From NCBI RefSeq assembly GCF_009208555.1, contig NZ_WFLI01000032.1, positions 1-64,000 on the forward strand: a DNA stretch of 64,000 bases, in the 5' to 3' direction. Below, piece after piece: positions 47,551 to 56,262 of the stretch; positions within the stretch are counted from its first letter, which is position 1; each line of letters begins with the position of its first letter. The position numbers and the translations under genes are program-made. The notes beneath the pieces are model-generated. The model saw only the letters and a list, made by a program, of their open reading frames with translations, was not told the origin of the DNA and did no database searches. The stretch comes from Janthinobacterium violaceinigrum. GTDB taxonomy: Bacteria; Pseudomonadota; Gammaproteobacteria; Burkholderiales; Burkholderiaceae_D.

Positions 47551-48183
47551 ATGAGTCAGCCAGCCGCCGCGAAACGCCTTATCCTGATCGTTGACGATGA
47601 CCAGCTCCTGTTGGAATTCCTCGGCGAAGTCCTGCGCCATGCCGGTTACGAGACGGCCCTGGCCAATTCGGCCGAAGTGGCGCTGCAGCTGATCGCCCAG
47701 CGCGAGCCGGACCTGGCCTTGCTCGACATCCACATGCCGGGCATGTCCGGCCTGGAACTGGCCAAGCGCCTGCACGGCGAAACGGCCGTGCCGTTCATGT
47801 TCCTGTCCGGCAGCGGCGACAGCGAATCGGGCAAGCAGGCGGCCGCCTACGGCGCCGTCGGCTACGTGGTGAAACCCGTCGACGAAGGCCGTTTGATGCC
47901 CGCGTTCGAAGCGGGCCTGGCGCGCGCCGACGAGATCCGCCAGCTGCGCCGCACCGAGCTGAACCTGAACGCCGCGCTGGCTGCGGGCCGCGAAACGAGC
48001 CTGGCCGTGGGCTTGCTGATGGGCAAATTCCAGACGGACCGCAACACGGCCTTCGAAGTGCTGCGCGACCATGCCCGTTCCAGCCGCCGCAAGATCAATG
48101 AAATCGCCAGCCAGCTGCTGCTGGCCGAAGAAACCCTGAACGGCTTGCACGGTGCCTTCCTCAACCGGGCAAAAAGCAAGTAA
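47551..48183 (+). CDS. response regulator with ANTAR RNA-binding domain
   Basis: The 210-residue protein has a receiver domain (about 10-125) with phospho-Asp in 'PDLALLDIHMPGMSG' and the switch Lys in 'GYVVKPVDEG', then a short coiled linker and a C-terminal ANTAR domain ('AVGLLMGKFQTDRNTAFEVL', 'DHARSSRRKINEIASQLL'). ANTAR proteins bind paired RNA hairpins to prevent transcription termination. No partner kinase or nitrogen-assimilation genes lie next to it, so its targets must be elsewhere. GAGG precedes ATG 47551. It is an orphan regulator here. Confidence 0.9.
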   Translation: MSQPAAAKRLILIVDDDQLLLEFLGEVLRHAGYETALANSAEVALQLIAQREPDLALLDIHMPGMSGLELAKRLHGETAVPFMFLSGSGDSESGKQAAAYGAVGYVVKPVDEGRLMPAFEAGLARADEIRQLRRTELNLNAALAAGRETSLAVGLLMGKFQTDRNTAFEVLRDHARSSRRKINEIASQLLLAEETLNGLHGAFLNRAKSK

Positions 48184-48294
48184 GGCAGGGAAGCCGGATA
48201 GGCATCTCCCAGGCGCCTGCTTTTCGCCCTGGCTTGTTATGATGTGAGGATACGGCGCGTTCGCGCGCCCGGTTCAACTATTGACAGGACACAC

Positions 48295-49401
48295 ATGAAA
48301 ACCAAAGCAGCGATTGCATGGAAGGCGGGCGCCCCGCTGACGATCGAAGAAGTCGACCTGGCCGGCCCGCGCGAGGGCGAGGTACTGGTCGAGATCAAGG
48401 CCACCGGCATTTGCCATACCGATTACTACACCCTGTCGGGCGCCGATCCGGAAGGCATCTTCCCATCGATCCTGGGCCATGAAGGCGCCGGCATCGTCGT
48501 CGACGTGGGCCCGGGCGTGAAAAGCCTGAAGAAGGATGACCACGTCATCCCCCTGTACACGCCCGAATGCCGCCAGTGCAAGTTCTGCCTGTCGCAAAAG
48601 ACCAACCTGTGCCAGTCGATCCGCTCCACGCAGGGCCGCGGCCTGATGCCGGACGCGACGTCGCGCTTCTCCATCGACGGCAAGCCCATCTTCCACTACA
48701 TGGGCACGTCCACGTTCTCGAACTACATCGTCGTGCCGGAAATCGCGCTGGCGAAAATCCGCGAAGACGCGCCGTTCGACAAGGTGTGCTACATCGGTTG
48801 CGGCGTGACGACGGGCGTGGGCGCCGTGCTGTTCACGGCCAAGGTGGAAGCGGGCGCCAACGTGGTCGTGTTCGGCCTGGGCGGCATCGGCCTGAACGTG
48901 ATCCAGGCAGCGAAGATGGTCGGCGCGGATAAAATCATCGGCGTGGACATCAACCCCGCGCGCCAGGAAATTGCCCGCAAGTTCGGCATGACGCATTTCG
49001 TCAACGCCAACGAGGTGGAAAACGTTGTGGACACCATCGTGCAGCTGACGGACGGCGGCGCCGACTACAGCTTTGAATGCATCGGCAATACCACCACCAT
49101 GCGCCAGTCGCTCGAGTGCTGCCACAAGGGCTGGGGCCAGTCCATCATCATCGGCGTGGCCGCGGCCGGCCAGGAAATTTCCACCCGTCCGTTCCAGCTG
49201 GTGACGGGGCGCGTGTGGAAGGGTTCCGCTTTCGGCGGCGCGCGCGGACGCACGGATGTGCCGAAGATCGTCGACTGGTATATGGAAGGCAAGCTCAATA
49301 TCGACGATTTGATCACGCACCGCTTGAAGCTCGATGATATCAATCAAGGTTTCGACTTGATGAAGAGCGGCGAGTCGATCCGTTCCGTCGTGCTGTATTG
49401 A
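48295..49401 (+). CDS. frmA: S-(hydroxymethyl)glutathione dehydrogenase / class III alcohol dehydrogenase
   Basis: This enzyme detoxifies formaldehyde as its glutathione adduct and can reduce S-nitrosoglutathione. The 368 residues fit class III. Catalytic Zn ligands are in 'GICHTDYYTLSG' and 'GHEGAGIVVDVG'; the four structural Zn cysteines lie in 'TPECRQCKFCLSQKTNLCQ'; NAD binding is 'VFGLGGIGLNVIQAAKMVGA'. AGGA precedes ATG 48295. I see no S-formylglutathione hydrolase gene next to it, so the second step is encoded elsewhere. The symbol frmA is used by function; adhC is an equivalent name. Confidence 0.96.
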   Translation: MKTKAAIAWKAGAPLTIEEVDLAGPREGEVLVEIKATGICHTDYYTLSGADPEGIFPSILGHEGAGIVVDVGPGVKSLKKDDHVIPLYTPECRQCKFCLSQKTNLCQSIRSTQGRGLMPDATSRFSIDGKPIFHYMGTSTFSNYIVVPEIALAKIREDAPFDKVCYIGCGVTTGVGAVLFTAKVEAGANVVVFGLGGIGLNVIQAAKMVGADKIIGVDINPARQEIARKFGMTHFVNANEVENVVDTIVQLTDGGADYSFECIGNTTTMRQSLECCHKGWGQSIIIGVAAAGQEISTRPFQLVTGRVWKGSAFGGARGRTDVPKIVDWYMEGKLNIDDLITHRLKLDDINQGFDLMKSGESIRSVVLY

Positions 49402-49421
49402 TCTGCCGTACAGATTGAAAT

Positions 49422-49470
49422 ACGCCGTACCACGGCGTTTTTGCGGAGGCTTCGGCCTCCGTTTTTTTTT
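49422..49470 (+). terminator. tandem terminator after frmA
   Basis: A first stem ACGCCGT/ACGGCGT with a short T run is followed by CGGAGGC-TTCG-GCCTCCG and nine T. The second is a very strong terminator. Confidence 0.95.
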
Positions 49471-49600
49471 GCCCGTGCTTTGCCGCCCGTCGCGCAAGCC
49501 TGCCGTCCAGGCCAGCATTTGTGCAGCCTGTCGCACGGCGCTGGAGCCGCCCGCCGCGCCTGGCTAGAGTGGATGCTCCAACCATCTACGCGAGGCAGCC

Positions 49601-50446
49601 ATGTCCACTTCCCACCGTTTGATCCTCAGCCTGGCCGGCATCCTGCTTGGCGGCAGCGCGCTGGCCGTGCAGCCGCCCCAGCCGCCCGCACCGCCGGCCC
49701 CGCCTGCCGCGCCCAGCAAGCAGATCAGTATTACCGTGGAAAGCAGCGACGGCTATGCCCTCGTCGATAGCCGCAAGGACAGCGTCACCATGAGCGGCAG
49801 CGATGTCGACAACCAGCAGATCAAGCAGTTGAAGCAATCCATCAAGGGACAATTCCTGTGGTTCCGCGACCAGGGCAAGAGTTATGTGGTGCAAGATCCC
49901 GTGTTGCTGGCACGCATCAACGAAGCCTGGAAGCCATCCCAGCTGTTGGGCGAACAGATGACTGGCCTGGGTACGCAGATGAGTGCGCATGGCAAGGCGA
50001 TGGGTGAATTGGGCAGCAAGATGGGCGCGCGCCAGGGCAAGGTCGGTACGCGCGAATCGGAAGAGCTGCGTCTCCTGGGCCGCCAGCAGCAGGAACTGGG
50101 CCGCAAGCTGGGCGAGGCGTCGCGCCGCCAGGCGCTGGCGACGAGCGATGCGGCACGCCGTACGGCCGAGCGCGATGTGGAGCGCTTGCAGCAGCAGATG
50201 GAAGATGCCCAGGAAAAAATGGAAGAGGCCAACGACCGCATCGCCGCCATACACGAGAGCGAAGCCCAGCAGACCGAAGCGATTTCGCGCCAGATGGAAC
50301 AGCGCAGCAAGCCCATGGAAACGCTGGGCAAGCAAATGAGCGACCTTGGCCGCCAGCAAGAGAAAGCAGCCAAGGCGGCCGACAAGACCACGCGGCAGGC
50401 GATTGCGCAATCGCTGAGCGAAGGCAAGGCAAAGCTGGTGCGTTAA
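49601..50446 (+). CDS. exported protein with Pro-rich linker and long coiled coil, function unknown
   Basis: I do not recognise this 281-residue protein. It has a signal peptide ending near 'GGSALA', a proline-rich stretch ('PPQPPAPPAPPAAP'), a globular part of about 70 residues ('YVVQDPVLLARINEAWKPSQ'), and then a Gln/Met/Glu-rich region (about 108-281) that looks like a long coiled coil. The globular part recalls the accessory segment found in some BlaR-type peptidase neighbours, but I cannot confirm this. It has an exported, envelope-facing layout. It converges with the GNAT gene, with 4 nt between stops. Confidence 0.72.
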   Translation: MSTSHRLILSLAGILLGGSALAVQPPQPPAPPAPPAAPSKQISITVESSDGYALVDSRKDSVTMSGSDVDNQQIKQLKQSIKGQFLWFRDQGKSYVVQDPVLLARINEAWKPSQLLGEQMTGLGTQMSAHGKAMGELGSKMGARQGKVGTRESEELRLLGRQQQELGRKLGEASRRQALATSDAARRTAERDVERLQQQMEDAQEKMEEANDRIAAIHESEAQQTEAISRQMEQRSKPMETLGKQMSDLGRQQEKAAKAADKTTRQAIAQSLSEGKAKLVR

Positions 50447-50450
50447 GCGC

Positions 50451-50972
50451 TCAGCCCAGCAGCTTGCGCATCAGGCAGCGCTGCGCCGGATCGTGCCCGT
50501 CCTGCGTCTCGCGCGCCAGCTTGCGCGCATGGCCCGCGCCCAGCGCCGCGGCGCCGATTTCGCTGAAACCGTGGCGCGCATAGTAGGGCGCGTTCCACGG
50601 CAGGTGGCGATACGTGCTCAGCGTCAGGGAGGCGCAGCCCAGCGTTTTCCCGTGGTCCGCCGCCGCGTCCAGCAGGCGCGCCCCCAGCCCCTGCCGTTGC
50701 TGGGGCAGGGCGACGGACAATTCCACGATAAACAGCTGGCCGTCGAGCGCTTCGGTGGCCAGGAAACCCACCGGCGCCGCATGCCCGGCGGCAGCGATCC
50801 ACACGCCGCCCTGCCGCTGCAGCGCTTGCAAGGTGTTCAATGGCAAGGGTTCTCCCTGCGCCAGCCATGCCAGGTCGGGGCCGGCCTGGGCAAACAGGGC
50901 GGCGGCGCTGCGTTCGACCTGGGCCAGCAGGGGCAGGTCGGCGCCGCTGGCTGCGCGGATGGCGTAGCTCAT
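50451..50972 (-). CDS. GNAT-family N-acetyltransferase
   Basis: The 173-residue protein has the GNAT core: 'VGFLATEALDGQLFIVELSV' (motif D/A border) and the acetyl-CoA loop in motif A 'LPQQRQGLGARLLDAAADHG' (Q/RxxGxG/A), followed by 'WNAPYYARHGFSEIG' as motif B. The substrate is unknown. ATG 50972 overlaps the stop of the upstream small gene (ATGA), which fixes the start; a much longer in-frame extension on this strand is antisense to uvrD and is not a gene. Confidence 0.88.
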   Translation of the reverse strand: MSYAIRAASGADLPLLAQVERSAAALFAQAGPDLAWLAQGEPLPLNTLQALQRQGGVWIAAAGHAAPVGFLATEALDGQLFIVELSVALPQQRQGLGARLLDAAADHGKTLGCASLTLSTYRHLPWNAPYYARHGFSEIGAAALGAGHARKLARETQDGHDPAQRCLMRKLLG

Positions 50973-51244
50973 GGCGTGTGCCACACGGCGGCCACGGCGC
51001 GGTATTGCGCCGGCAAATGTGCCTTGGCTTCGTCTACGCTGTCGTGGAGCGCATCCTGCACAGTGTCCCACTGCGCATCGCAGCTGAAGCGGTAGACGGA
51101 CGCTTCGCCCGCATACTGGCACAGGGCCAGGCCGTGGATGGCGAGCGGGGCCGTGCCATCTTGCGTGGCAACGTGGCCGAAAGGCAGGTCGGACCAGGCC
51201 CACGCCAGTACGCGGGCGCCGTCGATGTGGCTGGGAGGTGTCAT
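50969..51244 (-). CDS. small conserved-looking protein, function unknown
   Basis: This 91-residue cytoplasmic protein has no recognised domain. It looks like a compact alpha/beta protein ('VLAWAWSDLPFGHV', 'VYRFSCDAQWDTVQDALHDS'). The stop overlaps the start of the GNAT gene, so the two are coupled and probably functionally linked. The start region has only a weak ribosome site. It is divergent from the helicase gene, 112 nt away. Confidence 0.66.
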   Translation of the reverse strand: MTPPSHIDGARVLAWAWSDLPFGHVATQDGTAPLAIHGLALCQYAGEASVYRFSCDAQWDTVQDALHDSVDEAKAHLPAQYRAVAAVWHTP

Positions 51245-51344
51245 GGAGGCGATTTCTGCAGTAATGGCGTGACGCCGATTGTAGCGCGCACGGCGAAACT
51301 GGCGCGACCGCTGGACAAATGCACAGTATTTTTAGCCATGCCGG

Positions 51345-51350
51345 TATAAT
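51345..51350 (+). promoter_or_regulatory. -10 element of uvrD, leaderless transcript predicted
   Basis: TATAAT ends 6 nt before the uvrD ATG, so the usual start site 6-8 nt downstream would be the A of ATG. No Shine-Dalgarno is present. Confidence 0.5.
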
Positions 51351-51356
51351 CACGGC

Positions 51357-53666
51357 ATGCAAAATCTTCTTCACAACCTCAATCCCGAACAATTGGCTGC
51401 CGTCACCTTGCCGGCGCAGCATGCGCTGATCCTGGCGGGCGCCGGCTCGGGCAAGACCCGCGTGCTGACTACCCGCATCGCGTGGCTGATCCAGACCCAG
51501 CAGGTATCGCCGCCCGGCATCCTGGCCGTGACGTTTACCAACAAAGCCGCCAAGGAAATGCTCACGCGCCTGTCGGCCATGCTGCCGATCAATACGCGCG
51601 GCATGTGGATCGGCACCTTCCACGGCCTGTGCAACCGCTTGCTGCGCACGCACTACCGCGACGCGGCCTTGCCGCAGACGTTCCAGATCCTCGATTCCCA
51701 GGATCAGTTGTCGGTGATCAAGCGTTTGTTGAAGGCGAACAATATTGACGATGAAAAATTCCCGCCGAAGACGGTGATGTATTTCATCAACAATGCCAAG
51801 GACCAGGGCTTGCGCGCCACGGACGTGGAAGCGTACGACGCGCACGAGCGCAAGATGGTCGAGCTGTACCAGATGTACGACGACCAGTGCCAGCGCGAAG
51901 GCGTCGTGGATTTTGCCGAACTGCTGCTGCGCACGTACGAATTGCTGAGCCGCAACCAGCCCTTGCGCGAACATTACCAGGCGCGCTTCCGCCACATTCT
52001 CGTGGACGAGTTCCAGGATACGAATAACCTGCAATACAACTGGTTGAAATTGCTGGCCGGCCACGGCAGCCGCGATGGCGGCGCCTTGTTTGCCGTCGGT
52101 GACGATGACCAGAGCATCTACGCGTTCCGCGGCGCCAACGTGGGCAATATGAGCGCCTTCGAGCACGAGTTCCAGGTGAAGAACTTGATCAAGCTGGAGC
52201 AGAACTACCGTTCGCACGGCCACATCCTCGACAGCGCCAACGTGTTGATCGCGAACAATAGCAAGCGCCTGGGCAAGAATCTGCGCACGGACGCGGGCCA
52301 TGGCGAGCAGGTGCGCGTGTATGAAGCCAGTTCCGACCTGCAGGAAGCGCAGTGGATCATCGAAGAGGCGAAAAGCCTGATCGCCGATGGCGCCTCGCGC
52401 AGCGAAATCGCCATCTTGTACCGCTCGAACGCGCAGTCGCGCGTGATCGAACATGCGCTGTTTTCGGCCGCGATTCCATATCACGTGTATGGCGGCCAGC
52501 GCTATTTCCAGCGCGCCGAGGTCAAGCACGCAATTGCATATTTGCAATTGATGGACAATCCGCACAACGATTCCGCCTTCTTGCGCGTGGTCAATTTCCC
52601 CACGCGGGGCATCGGCATGCGCTCGATCGAGCAATTGCAGGCCGCGTCGGAGCAGTACGGCATCTCGCTGTACGCGGCCGTGCCGTATGTGGCGGGCAAG
52701 GCGGGCAGCGTGCTGGCCGGCTTCGTCAAGCTGGTCGAAGGCGTGCGTTTTGAAACGCAGCAATTGTCGTTGCCGGAAATGGTGCGCGTGGTGCTGGAAG
52801 CGAGTACCTTGCTGCAACATTACCAGAATGAAAAGGAAGGCGCCGACCGCATCGAGAACCTGGAGCAGATGGTCAGCGCGGCCAGCCAGTTCATTTCCGA
52901 GGAAGGTTTTGGCCAGGGCGCGCCCGCCCACCTGGGACCAAGCGCCCAGGCGCAGTCCGCTGCGCCCGTGGTGAACCAGGACGGCATCGAAATCCTGGAC
53001 GCGGACGCGCCGCTGCCGGCCGTGATGTCGCCGCTCTCCGCGTTCTTGTCGCACGCGTCGCTGGAAGCGGGCGACAACCAGGCGCAGGCGGGCCAGGATG
53101 CGCTGCAGATGATGACCGTGCACTCGGCCAAGGGCCTGGAATTCGACAACGTCTTTATTACCGGCCTGGAAGAGGGCCTGTTCCCGCACGAAAGCAGCTC
53201 GAAGGAAGACAACGGCGTGGAAGAGGAACGCCGGCTGATGTACGTGGCCATCACGCGCGCGCGCAAGCGGCTGTACATGAGTTTTTCGCAGACGCGCATG
53301 CTGCATGGCCAGACGCGCTACAACATGAAGTCGCGCTTCTTCGACGAATTGCCGGAAGAATCCTTGAAATGGCTGTCGCCGAAAGTACAGGCGAACTGGT
53401 TCGGCAACCGCAAATCGGCCTGGGACGAGGCGCCCAAGGTGGCTAGCCTGGGTTCGGACAATGCGATTGCGCAAAAGATCGCGCAAAAAGCCACGGGCGG
53501 CGGCTGGCGCATCGGCGAATCGGTGGCGCACGCCAAGTTCGGCGAAGGCGTGATCGTCAATATCGAAGGCGGCGGCGGCAATGCGCGCGCGCAGATCAAC
53601 TTCGGCCAGCACGGCATGAAGGTGCTGGACCTGGGCATCGCCAAGCTGGAGCGATTGGGGCGTTGA
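51357..53666 (+). CDS. uvrD: UvrD/PcrA-type DNA helicase
   Basis: This superfamily 1A 3'-5' helicase acts in nucleotide excision and mismatch repair. The 769-residue protein has the Q motif 'LNPEQLAAV', Walker A 'LAGAGSGKTRVL', motif II 'LVDEFQDTN', motif III 'GDDDQSIYAFRGA', motif IV 'LEQNYRSH', motif V 'TVHSAKGLEFDNVF' and motif VI 'YVAITRARKRL'. The C-terminal Tudor-like domain ('GESVAHAKFGEGVIVNIEGG') that binds RNA polymerase or UvrB is present. The start is ATG 51357, possibly leaderless. Length fits UvrD rather than Rep. Confidence 0.95.
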   Translation: MQNLLHNLNPEQLAAVTLPAQHALILAGAGSGKTRVLTTRIAWLIQTQQVSPPGILAVTFTNKAAKEMLTRLSAMLPINTRGMWIGTFHGLCNRLLRTHYRDAALPQTFQILDSQDQLSVIKRLLKANNIDDEKFPPKTVMYFINNAKDQGLRATDVEAYDAHERKMVELYQMYDDQCQREGVVDFAELLLRTYELLSRNQPLREHYQARFRHILVDEFQDTNNLQYNWLKLLAGHGSRDGGALFAVGDDDQSIYAFRGANVGNMSAFEHEFQVKNLIKLEQNYRSHGHILDSANVLIANNSKRLGKNLRTDAGHGEQVRVYEASSDLQEAQWIIEEAKSLIADGASRSEIAILYRSNAQSRVIEHALFSAAIPYHVYGGQRYFQRAEVKHAIAYLQLMDNPHNDSAFLRVVNFPTRGIGMRSIEQLQAASEQYGISLYAAVPYVAGKAGSVLAGFVKLVEGVRFETQQLSLPEMVRVVLEASTLLQHYQNEKEGADRIENLEQMVSAASQFISEEGFGQGAPAHLGPSAQAQSAAPVVNQDGIEILDADAPLPAVMSPLSAFLSHASLEAGDNQAQAGQDALQMMTVHSAKGLEFDNVFITGLEEGLFPHESSSKEDNGVEEERRLMYVAITRARKRLYMSFSQTRMLHGQTRYNMKSRFFDELPEESLKWLSPKVQANWFGNRKSAWDEAPKVASLGSDNAIAQKIAQKATGGGWRIGESVAHAKFGEGVIVNIEGGGGNARAQINFGQHGMKVLDLGIAKLERLGR

Positions 53667-53681
53667 GACACGAGCGGCCAT

Positions 53682-53714
53682 AAAAAAGGGCAGCCTGCGC
53701 AGGCTGCCCTTTTT
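53682..53714. terminator. bidirectional terminator
   Basis: A perfect palindrome AAGGGCAGCCTGC/GCAGGCTGCCCTT with A and T flanks serves uvrD (plus) and the BPSS1780-type gene (minus). Confidence 0.93.
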
Positions 53715-53730
53715 GTATGTGGCGTGAAAA

Positions 53731-54522
53731 TCAGTCGTTCGGCTTGTCCAGCGACACGGTCTTGCTCTCATCGACAGGCACGCCGAAGATCTGGCGGTAG
53801 GCCGCGTAGAACGAGCAATGCATGATGATGGTGAGTATCATCGACAGCGGCATCATCAGCTGCATCATCAGTGGCGTGCGGCCAAAGATGACGGCCAGCA
53901 ACTGGCTGGTGACGATGCTGATGGCGAACCACGTGGCGGCAAAGACGATGAAGGCCGACAGCGAGCGCCAGACGGCGAAAAAGCTGAAGAACAGCGACTT
54001 GCCCAGGCCGGTTTTTTGCCAGTAGATCAGCGGCGCCGCAAAGCAGAACGCCATGGCGGCCGGCACGTACAGCACGATGGCCAGCAGGATGCCGAGGCCC
54101 AGGCGCGATTCGGGGATGGCGGCGCGCGCCGCTTCTTCCGTCAGTTGTCCCGTGACCAGCTGCCACAGCAAGCCGTCGTCCACCAGGGTGGACGCGCCGA
54201 TGGCAAGGATGGCCATCAGGATGTACAGCACGCCCAGGCCGAACAGCGCGGGAAACGCCGGTTTGCGGAAGCCCGAGATCAGCAGGCTGGGCAAGACGCG
54301 CTTGCCCTGGTCGATATGCAGGCAGCCTTGCACGAAGGCCACGGAAAACACGGGGACGAGGATGACGGGCAGCATCTGGCCCAGTACGGGCACGATGCTG
54401 ACAGCCAGCATGCAGAACATATAGCCGAGAAACAGCATCGACATGCCGCCAGGTTGCTTGCGAAACAGGCCAAATCCTTGTTTCACCCAAAGCCAGCCTG
54501 TACTTGCAGGTAATTTTTCCAT
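53731..54522 (-). CDS. BPSS1780-family inner-membrane protein
   Basis: The 263-residue integral membrane protein has about six hydrophobic segments. It opens 'LPASTGWLWVKQGFGLFRKQ' and contains 'PALFGLGVLYILMAILAIGA', the layout of the betaproteobacterial BPSS1780 family, whose function is unknown. ATG 54522 lies 2 nt after the stop of thrB on the same strand, so the two are almost surely co-transcribed. A terminator follows. Confidence 0.85.
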   Translation of the reverse strand: MEKLPASTGWLWVKQGFGLFRKQPGGMSMLFLGYMFCMLAVSIVPVLGQMLPVILVPVFSVAFVQGCLHIDQGKRVLPSLLISGFRKPAFPALFGLGVLYILMAILAIGASTLVDDGLLWQLVTGQLTEEAARAAIPESRLGLGILLAIVLYVPAAMAFCFAAPLIYWQKTGLGKSLFFSFFAVWRSLSAFIVFAATWFAISIVTSQLLAVIFGRTPLMMQLMMPLSMILTIIMHCSFYAAYRQIFGVPVDESKTVSLDKPND

Positions 54523-54524
54523 GT

Positions 54525-55481
54525 TTAAAACAGTTCCGGTGCAGGTGTGGCAATACGTTCGCGCAGAATGCGTTCGAAATGCGAGGGATCGTGCGGGGTC
54601 AGCATTTCCGCTTCGCGCGGCTGGTAATAATCGTACAGGCGCGACAGCCAGAAGCGCAGCGCGGCGGCGCGCAGCATCGGCTGCCATGCCGTCTGTTCTT
54701 CATGCGTGAACGGGCGCACGGCCTGGTAGGCGTCCAGCAGGGCGCGCACGCGCACCGTGTCGAGCACGCCCGTGGCCAGGTCCACGCACCAGTCGTTGAC
54801 GGTGACGGCCACGTCGAACAGCCAGGTGTCGCAGCCGGCAAAGTAAAAGTCGAAAAAGCCCGTCAGTTGTTCGCCGTCAAACATGACGTTGTTACGGAAC
54901 AAGTCGGCATGCACGGGACCGCGCGGGATGGCTTTATAGGTATCGCAGGCAGCAAAGGCATCCTGGAAGTGGATTTCCGCGCGCAGCAAATGGGCCTTGG
55001 CATCGTCGAGGTGGGGCAAGACCAGCGGCGTGGTGGTGTTCCACCAGTCCAGTCCCCGCAAATTCGGCTGCTGCAGGGGGAAATCCTGCGCTGCCAGGTG
55101 CATCTTCGCCAGCATGGCGCCCACGGCCGCGCAATGCACGGCTTGCGGCGCCATCTGCGAGCTGCCGTCGAGTTTGCTGACGATGGCGGCCGGCTTGCCT
55201 TGCAGGGCCGTCACCAGTTCGCCATCGGCATTGGCGATGGGGGCGGGCACCAGCACGCCCCGGTCCGCCAAATGGCGCATCAGCTGCAGATAGAACGGCA
55301 ATTGCTCGAAGCTGAGGTTTTCAAAGATCGTCAGCACGTACTCGCCGCGCTCCGTGCTCAGAAAGAAATTGCTGTTTTCAATGCCGGATGCGATGCCCTT
55401 GAGCGCCAGAGGTTTGCCGAGTGGAAATTGCGTGATCCACTGGCCGATATCGTCCAGGTGTAGCGCGGTAAATACTGCCAT
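54525..55481 (-). CDS. thrB: homoserine kinase
   Basis: This kinase phosphorylates homoserine on the path to threonine. It belongs to the aminoglycoside-phosphotransferase-fold type (ThrB2), not the GHMP type. The 318-residue protein has '[20 protein letters not shown]' for nucleotide binding, the catalytic loop '[14 protein letters not shown]' (HxDxxxxN) and '[19 protein letters not shown]' with the Mg-binding Asp. The start ATG 55481 is 83 nt after the DUF2782 gene. Pairing of this thrB type with DUF2782 and polA is known in other proteobacteria. Confidence 0.94.
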   Translation of the reverse strand: MAVFTALHLDDIGQWITQFPLGKPLALKGIASGIENSNFFLSTERGEYVLTIFENLSFEQLPFYLQLMRHLADRGVLVPAPIANADGELVTALQGKPAAIVSKLDGSSQMAPQAVHCAAVGAMLAKMHLAAQDFPLQQPNLRGLDWWNTTTPLVLPHLDDAKAHLLRAEIHFQDAFAACDTYKAIPRGPVHADLFRNNVMFDGEQLTGFFDFYFAGCDTWLFDVAVTVNDWCVDLATGVLDTVRVRALLDAYQAVRPFTHEEQTAWQPMLRAAALRFWLSRLYDYYQPREAEMLTPHDPSHFERILRERIATPAPELF

Positions 55482-55509
55482 GGGAAAGAGGGGAATGGTC
55501 TAAAAGGTC

Positions 55510-55545
55510 AAAAAAAGCCGGCTGCCCCGCAGATGGCCGGGGCAG
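55510..55545 (-). terminator. terminator between DUF2782 and thrB
   Basis: On the minus strand CTGCCCC/GGGGCAG forms a 7-bp stem, followed by CCGGC and a T7 run. It could limit read-through from DUF2782 into thrB. Confidence 0.65.
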
Positions 55546-55564
55546 GGCAGAAGAGAGTGGCTGC

Positions 55565-55960
55565 TTACTTCGTTGCTGCGGGCGGTGCTGGCGCTTCCGC
55601 GGCCTCTTCATCGCGTTGTTTCTGTTTCTTCTTGCCCAGGTCGAATTCCAGTACTTTCCATTGGGGGCCGCGCAGGGCGCCGCCGTTGGCCTGGTCGGCG
55701 CCCGTGGCCGGCTTCATGTAATAGGTGCTGCCGCCCGTGGTGACTTTCACTTCGGACGTCACGCCCGCTTCGCGTTTCTCGGTGATCTGTTGCTTGGCTG
55801 CGGCCGGCGCCACGGTGATCGGCGCTTCGCCCATTTCCTCGATACGTTCGAGCTGTGGCGGCGCGTCGCTCGGTTTGGCCGGCGTCTGGGCGCTGGCGAT
55901 GGCCGAACATGCCAGCAGGGGCAGGGCGAGGAATGTCCAGAGTGTCGATGTACGCATCAT
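55565..55960 (-). CDS. DUF2782 family exported protein
   Basis: This small exported protein of 131 residues (from the chosen start) has a signal peptide ending near 'SAIASAQ' and a short conserved domain ('QITEKREAGVTSEVKVTTGG', 'STYYMKPA', 'PQWKVLEFDLGKKK'). DUF2782 has no known function. A charged, low-complexity tail follows. Two adjacent ATGs (55960 and 55957) are possible starts. It is divergent from polA, with about 300 nt between them; that gap holds no other supported gene. Confidence 0.82.
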   Translation of the reverse strand: MMRTSTLWTFLALPLLACSAIASAQTPAKPSDAPPQLERIEEMGEAPITVAPAAAKQQITEKREAGVTSEVKVTTGGSTYYMKPATGADQANGGALRGPQWKVLEFDLGKKKQKQRDEEAAEAPAPPAATK

Positions 55961-56262
55961 GATGGGTTCGCTTCCATGTGTGGGACTGCAGCGCGTGCAG
56001 TGGTGTAATGCCGTCAATTTATCTATAAGGCATTGTAACAAACTGGTAGGCAATGCTGTTTAATACGGCTGATTAATGTGCCGAAATGGCTGGCGGCGGC
56101 AGCCCGCGCGCCCGCACGGGGCCGCCAGGGTGCTCAAAACGCCAGGAACGGCACGCATTGCGGCCGGTGGCGCGGCCCCAAACTCTGCGATAATTGGGCG
56201 ATATTCCGCCCGCCCGCCGCGCTTTCCCCGGCGGACGCGGCTCACCTTATTTTATTGGCATT

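Noticed and set aside
50973-53771. Minus-strand extension of the GNAT frame to 1106 codons
   Set aside because: It is antisense to uvrD and low in domain character; the GNAT start is fixed by the ATGA overlap at 50969-50972.
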